The notes: a model not told the origin generated them from the letters alone. Positions 1-8,756 are shown, numbered from the stretch's first letter. The stretch is 64,000 nt of DNA from an uncultured Eggerthellaceae bacterium (GCA_934617065.1 CAKTTY010000007.1:1-64000); one strand, 5' to 3'. Numbers and translations: made by a program.

Positions 1-64
1 GTTCTGGGTTGCTTCCCTTTCTTGAGCGTGTATCTCAGCTCAAGAAAGGGAAGCAACCCAGAAC
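1..64. repeat. Perfect 27-bp inverted repeat (hairpin) at the window edge
   Basis: Bases 1-27 are the exact reverse complement of 38-64, separated by a 10-base loop (28-37). No run of T follows directly, so it is not a textbook terminator, though it could terminate or stabilise a transcript entering from the left. The upstream gene lies outside the window. Confidence 0.8.
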
Positions 65-145
65 CCGCTTTTATATCTCAACGAAATACCTGATGGGAAA
101 GAGGTTTTGACCGCCTGATTACCGTTCGCCGATTCTTATCTAGAA

Positions 146-166
146 ATGCTACTTCAGAAGTAGCAT
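146..166. promoter_or_regulatory. 21-bp operator-like palindrome upstream of superoxide reductase
   Basis: Two 10-base arms (146-155 and 157-166, ATGCTACTTC and its complement) flank a single central base and are perfectly symmetric. The right arm runs into CATAAT (165-170), which resembles a -10 box. The site is 75 bases upstream of the dfx start, so a dimeric repressor bound here could control the gene. The regulator is not in the window. Confidence 0.5.
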
Positions 167-240
167 AATAAAGACATAGAAGTTAACTCGCTGCCGAAGA
201 GCCCATGTATCGGCAGCGTCCCAAATGAAGGGGGAATATC

Positions 241-621
241 ATGAAACTCGAATTCTACAAATGCGCTCACTGCGGAAACGTTGCCGTTAAGCTGTTCGAC
301 CAGGGTGCTCCGCTTTCTTGCTGCGGCGAAGAAATGACGTTGCTCCATGCGGGCGAAACCGACGGTGCCGCTGAAAAGCATGTGCCGGTAGTTACGATTG
401 GTGAAACCATCCATGTAGAGGTTGGCAGCGTTCTGCACCCCATGATGGAAGCTCATTTCATCACCATGATCGTGCTGGAAACCTCGAAGGGCTTCCAGGT
501 GAAGCATCTTCAGCCTGGCGAAGAGCCCAAGGCTGATTTTGCGGTCGTTCCTGGTGAAGAGCCCGTTGCCGTATACGAGTACTGCAATTTGCACGGCCTG
601 TGGAAGACGGACGTCCAGTAA
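241..621 (+). CDS. dfx: Desulfoferrodoxin / superoxide reductase (two-iron type)
   Basis: Cytoplasmic enzyme that reduces superoxide to hydrogen peroxide without making oxygen, an oxygen defence typical of anaerobes. The 126 residues match the family length. The N-terminal desulforedoxin domain has the rubredoxin-like iron site C8, C11, C27, C28. The C-terminal neelaredoxin domain has the catalytic iron ligands H47 (KHVP), H66, H72, C115 and H118 (CNLHG). A GAAGGGGG ribosome site precedes ATG 241. The gene appears monocistronic, with a palindrome upstream and a strong terminator about 200 bases downstream. The rubredoxin partner is not in the window. Confidence 0.95.
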   Translation: MKLEFYKCAHCGNVAVKLFDQGAPLSCCGEEMTLLHAGETDGAAEKHVPVVTIGETIHVEVGSVLHPMMEAHFITMIVLETSKGFQVKHLQPGEEPKADFAVVPGEEPVAVYEYCNLHGLWKTDVQ

Positions 622-821
622 GCGCTGCCAAGGTAAGCCTTCTTGTAACGAGGCGAACAGACTGAAGGCAAATTCTACAACGTTGCACCTGCTAGCTTGG
701 GCGGGCAGAATCGTTGCTGAGTAATTCAAGCAAGCCCAAAAGCAGGTGGCACTTTGGCTAAAACGCTGGCGCAAAAATAGCTCAGAACTTGGACGGGCTG
801 CACGCAACCAAGGAGTCAGAC

Positions 822-862
822 AAAGCTGACCCTGGGGTTAATTCCCGGGGTCAGCTTTTTTT
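822..862 (+). terminator. Rho-independent terminator
   Basis: A 10-base stem (AAGCTGACCC with GGGTCAGCTT), extended by an inner GGG/CCC, is followed by seven T. It is about 200 bases after dfx, and no other plus-strand gene lies between. Confidence 0.85.
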
Positions 863-907
863 GTGCAAGGGAAAATGAGGGGCAGGCGCATTATTCAATA
901 TGTATCG

Positions 908-1091
908 GATGCCGGCAACGCGGCTGCTGCGGTAGAGGAGGTGCCGGCAACGCGGCTGCCGCCGCCGCAGCGGAGACGCCGGCAGCGCAACCGCCGCAGC
1001 AGGGGGGATGCTGGCAACGCGGCTGCCGCCGCAGCGGAGGAGGCGCCGGCAGCGCAACCGCCGCTGAAGAGCCGATGCCGGCAGCCCGACC
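908..1091. repeat. GC-rich imperfect direct repeats, possibly a decayed Ala/Pro-rich coding region
   Basis: Units built on GCCGGCAACGCGGCTGC and GCCGGCAGCGCAACCGCCG alternate through this stretch. Read in the plus direction, each pair gives the same peptide pattern (AGNAAAAAAE then PAAQPP), but successive pairs are in different frames. That fits an old coding repeat broken by indels, or repeat expansion in non-coding DNA. No intact gene is supported between 863 and 1194. Confidence 0.5.
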
Positions 1092-1181
1092 ACCACTGCA
1101 TAGGTGTGAATCGGTGGCAAGGCTTCTTTTGGACTTTCATGGCACCGCGCTCTTCAAGCGATTAATTGCCATGCGCTCACG

Positions 1182-1195
1182 TATTATGTGATGCA
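1182..1195 (+). promoter_or_regulatory. Possible -10 box for a leaderless transcript
   Basis: TATTAT at 1182-1187 lies seven bases before the ATG at 1195, about where transcription would start. No Shine-Dalgarno-like sequence precedes this ATG and no clear -35 box is visible. Confidence 0.3.
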
Positions 1196-2547
1196 TGAGC
1201 AAAAAGAAGAACACACAGCGCAAACGGCAGGCTGCCGAGCAGCGTAAGCCGTTTGCTTTCAAAGAATCGTACGATGTTGTTATCGTGGGCGGCGGAGCCT
1301 CTGGCCTCGCTTGCGCGGTTTCGTGCCTCTGGGAAGCCCGCACGGCGGGAACGGCACTGCCGAGCATCCTTCTGGTTGAGCAGGGGAAACGAATCGGCGC
1401 TCCCGTCCTGCGCAGCGGTAATGGTCGCTGCAACTTCTCGAATTCGCAGCTAGATGTTAGCCGCTATTGGAATAGCGCATTCGTGTCCCAGGCCCTTGGC
1501 TTTCTTGGCGGTGACCCTGTCCATCCCATTACCAATTGGTTTGAAGAACTGGGCCTCGTATGGGGAGAAGCCCCCGAAAGCGGCGGGCTGCTGTATCCCT
1601 TTTCGAACAAAGCCTCGTCGGTGCTGGAAGTGCTTATGGCGGCACTGCCGGCGCATGTCATCGATATCCACCCTTGCGTAAAGGCGCTCGAAATTCAACG
1701 CGGGCGTGATGGATTTGATGTTCTTCTCGAAGAGTCGCATCCCGTTGCAAGCAACGGACGTGCGGCTGTAAGCAAATCTAGCGGGACGCTGCAACAGGCA
1801 ACGGTTCACGTGGGTCGCGTGGTTGTTGCCGCAGGTGGCGGCGGCGCGGAATCTCTGCTTACCGGCGTTATCCCAACACTTCCTGTTGCGCCGTGGCGCC
1901 CAACGCTCGGTCCGCTCGCTACGACATTTCCCGAAAACGTATCGGGCGAAGAGCTGGATGGTATACGCTCTCAGGTTTGTGTCTCGCTTCCAAGCAGCGG
2001 TTTTTCCGAAGAGGGGGAAGTGCTGTTCCGCAGCTATGGCATCTCGGGCATTGTAGTGTTCAACGCTTCTCGCTATGCGAACCCAGGCGAAATGCTTCTA
2101 GTCGATTTCCTTCCCGCTATGGAACCCCGCGAAGCCGAAAACGCAATCCATGCGCGTATCGAGCGCCTTCATGGCCAGCCAGCGCACACGTTGTTCCGAG
2201 GGTTCGTTCTGCCCGAGTTGGGCGCTGCTCTGTTGGCGGCATCTGGCATACGGCCTGATGAACTGCTGCAGCAGGAGCCGTGCTGTCATATAGCGCGCAT
2301 CATGAAGGCGTTCCCCCTAACGGTTCAAGGTATCGCCGATGAAGCGCAGTGCCAGGTTCATCGCGGTGGCATAGCCCCCGAATCCGTCCGCCCGGAATCG
2401 TTGGAGCTGAAAGCTCAGCCGGGCTTGTACGTATTGGGCGAAGCGCTTGACGTTGACGGCCCGTGCGGCGGATATAACCTGCATTGGGCTTGGGTATGCG
2501 GCATCCTTGCAGGAAGGGATATCGCACAAAAGATAAAGAAGGAGTAA
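1195..2547 (+). CDS. BaiN/HI0933-family FAD-dependent oxidoreductase
   Basis: A 450-residue flavoprotein of the HI0933/YhiN family (BaiN-like). The N-terminal Rossmann FAD site reads GGGASG (residues 32-37) after a basic leader. The family signature SGNGRCNFSN is at 74-83, and the C-terminal FAD-contact segment GGYNLHWAW is near residue 430. The family is widespread in gut anaerobes. Some members reduce bile-acid intermediates, but the substrate here cannot be read from sequence. The ATG at 1195 lacks a clear ribosome site and may be leaderless. Only two bases separate its stop from the next flavoprotein gene, so the two are probably co-transcribed. Confidence 0.85.
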   Translation: MSKKKNTQRKRQAAEQRKPFAFKESYDVVIVGGGASGLACAVSCLWEARTAGTALPSILLVEQGKRIGAPVLRSGNGRCNFSNSQLDVSRYWNSAFVSQALGFLGGDPVHPITNWFEELGLVWGEAPESGGLLYPFSNKASSVLEVLMAALPAHVIDIHPCVKALEIQRGRDGFDVLLEESHPVASNGRAAVSKSSGTLQQATVHVGRVVVAAGGGGAESLLTGVIPTLPVAPWRPTLGPLATTFPENVSGEELDGIRSQVCVSLPSSGFSEEGEVLFRSYGISGIVVFNASRYANPGEMLLVDFLPAMEPREAENAIHARIERLHGQPAHTLFRGFVLPELGAALLAASGIRPDELLQQEPCCHIARIMKAFPLTVQGIADEAQCQVHRGGIAPESVRPESLELKAQPGLYVLGEALDVDGPCGGYNLHWAWVCGILAGRDIAQKIKKE

Positions 2548-2549
2548 TC

Positions 2550-4229
2550 ATGCTAGAGGTTTCGGGCATTCGCCTTTCGCTGGATGCGGCGTTGCCGGAA
2601 AATGCCGAAATGCGAACGAACGAAGTTGCGCGCGCCTTGGGCGTTTCCGGGTGCGATATCTGCAGCGCTGTTCTGACGCGCAAAAGCGTGGATGCGCGCA
2701 AAAGGAACAACGTTCATTTCACCACTTCGTTTCGCGTCGAATTGCCGCAAGCTCAGGAACAACGCCTGCTTAAAAGGGCGCCAAAAGGCCTGAATGTTCG
2801 CATGGCAAAAGAATATGAACCCCTTTTGTGCCCTGACTGCTCCCATTCCAACCGCGATCAGGGCGGCAGAGTTGTGGTAGTGGGTTTGGGTCCCGCGGGG
2901 CTTTTCGCCGCGCTGTACCTGGCACGCTGTGGGCTTCGCCCCTTGGTGGTGGAGCGCGGCTTCGACGTGGAACGGCGCGCTGAAGACATTGCGGCATTCC
3001 ACGCAACGGGCGCTTTAAACCCCAACTCCAACATTCAATTCGGCGAAGGCGGAGCGGGTACGTTTTCAGACGGCAAGCTCACTACCAATATCAAGAATCC
3101 TTTTGCAAAGCACGTGCTGCATTGGTTCGTTGATGCTGGCGCGCCCGAAAGCATCTTGATCGATGCCCATCCGCACCTGGGTAGCGATAACTTGCCCGGT
3201 ATCGTGAGCGCTATGCGCAACGAAGTAATCGAGCGTGGCGGTGAAGTACGCTTCGGCACGCGCCTTTCTGGGTGGAGCTTTGCGGAAGGCAAGCTTGCTG
3301 CGGTGCAGTTGGAAAACGTGGAAACGGGCGCTTACGAAGAACTTGCTGCCAACGAACTGGTGTTGGCTTGCGGCCATTCGGCGCGTGATGCGTTCGAGCT
3401 GTGCCGCAACCAGGGCTTCGCCATGGAACAGAAGCCCTTTTCGGTGGGTGTTCGCATTGAGCATTCGCAACAGGCCATTAATCAGGCTCAATGGGGGAAG
3501 GCGTCGAAACACCCTGCCTTGGGCGCTGCCGAATACAAACTAGCGGTGCATTTGCCTACGGGCCGCAGCGTGTACACGTTCTGCATGTGCCCTGGTGGGG
3601 AAGTGGTGGCCGCCGCCAGCGAAGAGGGAGGCATCGTCACCAACGGCATGAGCCGTTATGCCCGCGCGGGAAAGAACGCCAATTCGGCAGTGCTGGTGAA
3701 CGTCGATCCTACCGATTTCGGGAGCAGCGATGTGCTGGCGGGCGTTCAGCTCCAGCGTGAAATAGAGCAGGCGGCGTTTCGCGCTTCGACAGAACACGGT
3801 GGGAAGCCCTACGAAGCGCCAAGCCAGCGCGTGGGGAGTTTTTTGGGCGGCTCTGCTCCAGTGAAGGGCGCAAAGCCTGCGCCAACGTATGCCCGCGGCG
3901 TGATCGAAGCGCCCATTGCTGAGTGCTTCCCTTCTTTCGTGTCCGAATCGCTAGCGCAGGCGTTGCCTCTGCTGGGACGAAAGCTGAAGGGCTTTGACGA
4001 TCCGAATGCCCTGATGACGGCACCGGAAACGCGGTCTTCTTCGCCGGTTCGCATTTGTCGTGGCCGTGATATGCAGGCGCGTTTTGCCAAGGAAGGCGCC
4101 GATCTTGAAGAGCTTCCTGGCAACGGCGTGTACCCCTGCGGGGAAGGTCCTGGCTTTGCGGGCGGCATCATGTCTGCCGCCTGTGATGGCTTGAGGATAG
4201 CCAGCAGGATTGCAGAGCGTTACGTTTAA
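2550..4229 (+). CDS. FAD-dependent dehydrogenase (COG2509-like)
   Basis: About 559 residues from ATG 2550, chosen because AAGAAGGAG precedes it. An in-frame ORF continues upstream into the previous gene but has no start signal there. A roughly 100-residue N-terminal domain (with CPDC near residue 94) precedes the Rossmann site GLGPAG (112-117) and the family motif FGEGGAGTFSDGKL near 172. The C-terminus has the FAD-binding GEGPGFAGGI motif. Proteins of this family are predicted NAD(P)H- or ferredoxin-linked dehydrogenases with unknown substrates. Pairing with the BaiN-like gene suggests a shared redox pathway. This is inference from position only. Confidence 0.8.
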   Translation: MLEVSGIRLSLDAALPENAEMRTNEVARALGVSGCDICSAVLTRKSVDARKRNNVHFTTSFRVELPQAQEQRLLKRAPKGLNVRMAKEYEPLLCPDCSHSNRDQGGRVVVVGLGPAGLFAALYLARCGLRPLVVERGFDVERRAEDIAAFHATGALNPNSNIQFGEGGAGTFSDGKLTTNIKNPFAKHVLHWFVDAGAPESILIDAHPHLGSDNLPGIVSAMRNEVIERGGEVRFGTRLSGWSFAEGKLAAVQLENVETGAYEELAANELVLACGHSARDAFELCRNQGFAMEQKPFSVGVRIEHSQQAINQAQWGKASKHPALGAAEYKLAVHLPTGRSVYTFCMCPGGEVVAAASEEGGIVTNGMSRYARAGKNANSAVLVNVDPTDFGSSDVLAGVQLQREIEQAAFRASTEHGGKPYEAPSQRVGSFLGGSAPVKGAKPAPTYARGVIEAPIAECFPSFVSESLAQALPLLGRKLKGFDDPNALMTAPETRSSSPVRICRGRDMQARFAKEGADLEELPGNGVYPCGEGPGFAGGIMSAACDGLRIASRIAERYV

Positions 4230-4238
4230 TCCCAGTTC

Positions 4239-4279
4239 AATGCCACTGGGAGCATGTGCTCCTGGTGGCATTATTTTTC
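4239..4279 (+). terminator. Rho-independent terminator
   Basis: AATGCCAC...GTGGCATT extends to a 17-bp stem with two G-T pairs and a four-base loop. It overlaps the T-rich TTATTTTTC and ends the two-gene flavoprotein operon. Confidence 0.85.
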
Positions 4280-4632
4280 ATGTGCCGTTTAAGCCCAGAG
4301 GCCAACAAGGGACGTCGGGCTTGGGGCGGCGGTCGTTGCGAGTGGGTTTTCGGCTTGCGCGCCAATCGGATCCGTCTCATTTCCTGGCTGGAAAATCTGC
4401 GAGCACTCTGCTTGCGGCTCAGGCTCTTCCCCTTTGCCGGCGCAGGAATGCGGCGTCTGGGCCTGGGGGGCGTGAAGAGCGCAGCCTCTCCTTTCCCTTT
4501 AACCGCCACCGAAAAACAAGGTAACAATTCGCTGAAAGCGAACCATTATCCGCGGGTAATGCTGTGCCCCGCGCTGTGGGCGCGGTATTATTGAAGTCCT
4601 GAAACAAGGCTTAGTGCCACGCGCGAAACCGC
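4280..4632. other. Gene-free interval
   Basis: About 350 bases hold only short ORFs without start signals. TATTAT at 4586-4591 could be a -10 box for the following gene. Nothing else is recognisable. Confidence 0.5.
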
Positions 4633-5277
4633 ATGGCGAAACGTTCCATAATCATGAAAGCTTTGATGAAAATGCCCCACGGAGAGCACACACACGAAGA
4701 GGCCCTGGAAGCGCTAAAGAGCGGCCAGCCCATCGTTTTCCCTACCGATACCCTATTCGGGTTGGGTGTTTCGGTGCTGCATGCGCCGAGCCCCGATATC
4801 CTTTATGCCATCAAGCATCGCGAAAAGAAAAAGCCTATCGCCTGGTTGGTGGGTGGTATCGAAGATCTCGAACGCTACGGCAAGATGGTTCCCGATTTTG
4901 CTTTTGCCCTGGCACGTACGTTTTGGCCTGGTCCGCTTACCATCATTGTGAAGGTAAGCGACGAAGTGCCTGCTGCTTTCTGCTCGGAGGAAGGCACCAT
5001 AGGTTTGCGCATGCCCGCAAATGAAACAGCCCGTGCTCTTATCAGGGAATTAGGCTGTCCTTTGGCCACTACCTCGGCAAACATTTCGGGGCAGAAGAAC
5101 ACCATAGCCTTCAACGAAATCGATCCAGCAATATTCGCAGCAGCGGGTGCAGCGCTTTCCGACGAAGAGCCGAAAAGCGGCATCGCTTCCACTATCGTTA
5201 ACTGCGCCTTGGGCGATCATCCTGTGTTGGTGCGCGAGGGGGCAATCACCGTCGCCGATATTCGCGCGCTTTCCTAA
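4633..5277 (+). CDS. tsaC: L-threonylcarbamoyladenylate synthase (TsaC/YrdC/Sua5 family)
   Basis: Makes threonylcarbamoyl-AMP from threonine, bicarbonate and ATP, the first step of the universal t6A37 modification of ANN-decoding tRNAs. The 214 residues show the YrdC fold motifs in order: PTDTLFGLG (37-45), KHREKKKP, WPGPLT, GLRMP, TTSANISG and STIV. The length matches the short TsaC type; the long Sua5 C-terminal domain is absent. The start is uncertain: ATG 4633 has no good ribosome site, and ATGs at 4654 and 4669 are alternatives that keep the whole domain. The next gene starts 15 bases downstream. Confidence 0.93.
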   Translation: MAKRSIIMKALMKMPHGEHTHEEALEALKSGQPIVFPTDTLFGLGVSVLHAPSPDILYAIKHREKKKPIAWLVGGIEDLERYGKMVPDFAFALARTFWPGPLTIIVKVSDEVPAAFCSEEGTIGLRMPANETARALIRELGCPLATTSANISGQKNTIAFNEIDPAIFAAAGAALSDEEPKSGIASTIVNCALGDHPVLVREGAITVADIRALS

Positions 5278-5291
5278 AAGGGGGCACGGCT

Positions 5292-6551
5292 ATGGCTCGT
5301 AATACCTATCCCCTTGCGCAAGAAACCTCCACGCTTTCCGCCGACGGCAGGTCGTGGTTGCGCGTTATGGTGTGGCTGCCCGACCCGGTATACAGTCGCC
5401 GCGGCGTAGTTCAATTGGTCCATGGCATGGCGGAGCACATCGAGCGCTATGATTCGTTTGCCCGTTTTTTGGCTGGTCTGGGTTATGTTGTGTTTGGGCA
5501 CGACCATATCGGTCACGGAAAAAGCGTCTCTTCTGCCGATGAACTGGGATGCATGCCTCTCCAAGGAGGAAAAGACATCCTGGTTGCCGATGTGCTGCGT
5601 GCACGTGAAGCCGCATTTAAGGCAAGCCGCGAAACGGGTGATCTCCCACTGTTCCTGTTCGGCCATTCCATGGGAAGCTTCGTGGTGCGTGCCTGTATTG
5701 CCCGTAATCCGAAGGGCCTTACAGGCGCCGTGCTGTGCGGAACGGGCAATCAGCCTCGTGCGCTTTCCCTGCTTGGTCGTACGCTTTCGCGTGTGATTGG
5801 CGCCTTGCGTGGGGAAACGTATCGTTCTCGCCTGCTTGATTCGTTGACAATCGGCGCGTTCTCTTCCGCTATCGAAGATGCGCGCACCGATTCCGACTGG
5901 ATTTCCACTGACCCTGCTGTTGTGGATGCTTATTTGGCCGACCCGCTTTCCGGCCAGGCCTTTTCGGCCGGCGCCTATGCAACGCTCACCGACCTTACCG
6001 CAGAAGTGGTAACGAAAAAGAGCGCGGCGGCAGTGCCGAAAAATTTGCCCCTGCTGTTTGTGGCTGGCGCGGAAGACCCTGTGGGCGCGTGCGGCGAAGG
6101 TGTCCGTGAGGCAGCTGATCTGTATCGCAGCCAGGGCGTTGAAGATGTTCGCGAAATCATCTATCCGAACATGCGCCATGAGATTCTGAATGAGCCACGC
6201 CGCGTTGATGTGTTCACCGATGTTGAGCAATGGTTTACCGAGTGCGTGGTTATGAACGCCGTGGTGCGTACACGCGAGGTTGCGCGGCCCATTGTCGTCG
6301 AAAGCGATGAAGCGAACTCGCCGGCAAAAGAAGAGGTGGACGCAGGCGCGAACTGCGATGCGGGTGCAGGTGCAGGCTATGGCGCGAGTGGATGCACTGA
6401 TGCGAGCCATAATGCGGGCCCGGGCTCGAATGCGGGAGCAAGCGTAACCGTAGGCCGTGATGCAAAGGTGAACGCAAACGCAGCCGCGGATTGCAGCATG
6501 AATGCGGGCGAAGGCGGCGCTGCTGCAGGATCCGAAACTTTCAAAAGCTAA
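5292..6551 (+). CDS. Alpha/beta hydrolase (S33 / monoacylglycerol-lipase-like) with a low-complexity tail
   Basis: A 419-residue protein preceded by AAAGGGGG. The hydrolase core spans about residues 1-330: HGMAEH at 44-49 (oxyanion region), GHDHIGHGKS near 69-78, nucleophile elbow GHSMGS (Ser126), a candidate acid in AGAEDPVG, and the catalytic His in NMRHEI. These are typical of Hydrolase_4 lysophospholipase/monoglyceride lipases. Residues 347-419 form a tail rich in Ala, Gly, Asn and Asp (repeated NAG, DAG and GAG), which this family normally lacks. No signal peptide is seen, so it probably acts in the cytoplasm. It lies between tsaC and glpK, so a role releasing glycerol from lipids is possible but inferred. 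Confidence 0.85.
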   Translation: MARNTYPLAQETSTLSADGRSWLRVMVWLPDPVYSRRGVVQLVHGMAEHIERYDSFARFLAGLGYVVFGHDHIGHGKSVSSADELGCMPLQGGKDILVADVLRAREAAFKASRETGDLPLFLFGHSMGSFVVRACIARNPKGLTGAVLCGTGNQPRALSLLGRTLSRVIGALRGETYRSRLLDSLTIGAFSSAIEDARTDSDWISTDPAVVDAYLADPLSGQAFSAGAYATLTDLTAEVVTKKSAAAVPKNLPLLFVAGAEDPVGACGEGVREAADLYRSQGVEDVREIIYPNMRHEILNEPRRVDVFTDVEQWFTECVVMNAVVRTREVARPIVVESDEANSPAKEEVDAGANCDAGAGAGYGASGCTDASHNAGPGSNAGASVTVGRDAKVNANAAADCSMNAGEGGAAAGSETFKS

Positions 6552-6598
6552 GCAACACCAAGCACTCAACCCTCCGAAGAACAAGGAGAACAGCCATT

Positions 6599-8092
6599 AT
6601 GGGTGAATATGTTATTGCTCTTGATCAGGGGACAACGTCTTCCCGCGCGGTATTGATAGATAGGCTGGGCCGCATAAAGGGAATGTCCCAGAGCCCCTTC
6701 CCCCAGTTGTTCCCGCAGCCGGGTTGGGTGGAGCATTCTCCGAAAGACATTCTTTCCAGCCAGCTTAAGGTGTTGGCGGAATTGCTGGTGTCAACAGGTG
6801 TATCGGCGGATCAGATAGATAGTATCGGCATCACTAACCAGCGCGAGACCACCGTTGTGTGGGATCGCGTTACGGGCGAGCCCATTCACAATGCCATTGT
6901 GTGGCAATGCCGCCGCACTACGGAAATCGTGGAGCGATGCTGCTCGGATGCGGAAATCGCCGCCGAAGTAACACGCAGAACTGGCCTGATTCCCGACGCG
7001 TACTACTCCGCTTCGAAAATCGCTTGGATTTTGGATGCGGTGCCCGGTGCGCGTGAACGCGCCGAAGCCGGCGAACTGGCTTTCGGCACGGTGGATTCCT
7101 GGCTTATCTGGAATTTAACCCAGGGCGAGGTCCACGCGACCGACCCCACTAATGCCAGTCGCACCATGCTCTTCAACATACATACGGGGCAGTGGGACCA
7201 ATGGCTGTGCCAACTGTTTGGCGTTCCTGAGTCCATGCTGCCCGAGGTTCGCCCTTCTTCGGGCGATTTCGGAATGATGCATCATCCAGTAATCGCAGGT
7301 GCTATTCCGATTCGCGGTGTGGCGGGCGACCAGCAGGCGGCGCTGTTCGGGCAATGCTGCTTTAAGCCCGGTCAGGTGAAGGCAACGTTTGGCACTGGGT
7401 GCTTCCTACTTATGAGCACGGGGCAGCGGCTATGCGCCTCCACCCACGGGCTGGTAACCACGGTTGCTGCCTCTGCCCCAGGCTCGGCGGGTCTTGAATA
7501 CGCGTTGGAGGGAAGCGTCTTCATGGCAGGTGCCCTTATTCAGTGGCTGCGCGATGGTCTGGGGATCATCGACGACGTTTCCCAGACCGAGGAATTGGCA
7601 ATGAGTGTGCCCGACTCGGCGGGAGTGTGCGTGGTGCCTGCGTTTACGGGGCTGGGTGCTCCGTATTGGGACGCTAACGCGCGTGGCGCCATCTACGGAT
7701 TGACGCGCGGTGCCACAAAAGCGCATGTGGTGCGCGCGTGCCTCGAGGCTCAAGCATTCCAGGTGCAGGACGTGCTACAAGGTATGGCTCGCGATGCGGG
7801 AATTCCCGTATCTGCGTTGGCGGTGGATGGTGGCGCCTGTCGCAACAATTTCATGCTTCAATGTTGCGCCGATATCGTAAGTGCTGCCATCCAGCGTCCT
7901 GAATGCGTGGAAAGCACGGCTTTGGGAGCGGCTTATCTGGCCGGTTTGTCTACGGGCTTCTGGCGTGGCACCGAAGAAATTGCGAGCTTGCGTGGCATCG
8001 AGCGCACCTTCATGCCGGATGTGAGCGCTGGCGCGCGCTCCCGCATGCTCGACTATTGGCATGAGTGCGTCGACAGGACGCGCTCCCGATAG
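6599..8092 (+). CDS. glpK: Glycerol kinase
   Basis: Phosphorylates glycerol to glycerol-3-phosphate with ATP. ATG 6599 follows AAGGAG and gives 497 residues, the standard length; the in-frame ORF further upstream overlaps the hydrolase and is not used. The FGGY-kinase motifs are visible: GTTSSR (11-16, phosphate loop), NAIVWQCRR, the substrate region GVAGDQQAALFGQ, GLGAPYWD and DGGACRN. No glpF, glpD or glpR is in the window. The upstream lipase-like hydrolase, 47 bases away, could supply glycerol. Confidence 0.96.
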   Translation: MGEYVIALDQGTTSSRAVLIDRLGRIKGMSQSPFPQLFPQPGWVEHSPKDILSSQLKVLAELLVSTGVSADQIDSIGITNQRETTVVWDRVTGEPIHNAIVWQCRRTTEIVERCCSDAEIAAEVTRRTGLIPDAYYSASKIAWILDAVPGARERAEAGELAFGTVDSWLIWNLTQGEVHATDPTNASRTMLFNIHTGQWDQWLCQLFGVPESMLPEVRPSSGDFGMMHHPVIAGAIPIRGVAGDQQAALFGQCCFKPGQVKATFGTGCFLLMSTGQRLCASTHGLVTTVAASAPGSAGLEYALEGSVFMAGALIQWLRDGLGIIDDVSQTEELAMSVPDSAGVCVVPAFTGLGAPYWDANARGAIYGLTRGATKAHVVRACLEAQAFQVQDVLQGMARDAGIPVSALAVDGGACRNNFMLQCCADIVSAAIQRPECVESTALGAAYLAGLSTGFWRGTEEIASLRGIERTFMPDVSAGARSRMLDYWHECVDRTRSR

Positions 8093-8160
8093 CCTTCGGC
8101 CGCAGCGACCCTTTTCCGTTTCGGCGGCGTTAAGCTGGGTGAGCTTGCGCGCTTCTTCCG

Positions 8161-8166
8161 TATAAT
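8161..8166 (+). promoter_or_regulatory. -10 promoter box upstream of rpiB
   Basis: A perfect TATAAT lies about 80 bases upstream of rpiB. The expected -35 position has no good match, so the promoter is inferred from the -10 box and the gene start. Confidence 0.5.
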
Positions 8167-8243
8167 GTGGATAGATTATCTATAGCGGGGCTGTGCGGCC
8201 TTGCGTCTGTGTGCCGCCTTAGCGCGGAAAAGGAGAAGGCATC

Positions 8244-8678
8244 ATGAAGATCACTATCGCATCGGATCACGCTGGCTTCGAGCAGAAGCAGCAGCTTGCT
8301 GCTTACTTGAAGGGCGAAGGCCACGAGGTTATCGATCGCGGTCCCGATAGCGACAACCGTGTAGATTATCCCGATTTCGCCGTTAAGGTTGGCGAAGACG
8401 TGCAGTCGGGCGCTGCTGAGCGCGGCGTTTTGGTGTGCGGTACGGGTATTGGCATGGCAATGGCGGCAGGCAAGATGGAAGGCATCCGCGCAGCCAATGT
8501 GGTTCGCCGCGATTTCGCCGTGCTGTGCCGCGAGCACAACGATGCCAATGTCATCACGCTTTCCGGCCGCTTCGTTTCCCTGGAAGACAACGAAAGCATC
8601 CTGGATGCCTTTATCGCCACGGAATTCGCCGGTGGGCGTCATGCTGGTCGCGTTGAAAAGATCAATGCGCTCGATTAA
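8244..8678 (+). CDS. rpiB: Ribose-5-phosphate isomerase B
   Basis: Interconverts ribulose-5-phosphate and ribose-5-phosphate in the non-oxidative pentose phosphate pathway. The 144 residues match the RpiB/LacAB family. SDHAG is at the N-terminus, the catalytic Cys65 lies in VLVCGTGIGMA (62-72), and the ring-opening His98 is in REHNDANV. The start is set by AAAAGGAGAAGG. It appears to have its own promoter (TATAAT at 8161). A LacA/LacB or allose isomerase is the alternative, but Cys65 and His98 favour RpiB. Confidence 0.93.
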   Translation: MKITIASDHAGFEQKQQLAAYLKGEGHEVIDRGPDSDNRVDYPDFAVKVGEDVQSGAAERGVLVCGTGIGMAMAAGKMEGIRAANVVRRDFAVLCREHNDANVITLSGRFVSLEDNESILDAFIATEFAGGRHAGRVEKINALD

Positions 8679-8756
8679 AGCACTTATCAGCTAATATGGC
8701 GTATTGCGCGATCCGCTCGTGTCGATAGCGCCCCTTTTGGGCAAATCTGTTTGGGA

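Noticed and set aside
5274-6584. 436-codon antisense ORF opposite the hydrolase
   Set aside because: Shadow of the real gene caused by GC-rich third positions; no start signal or family motif.
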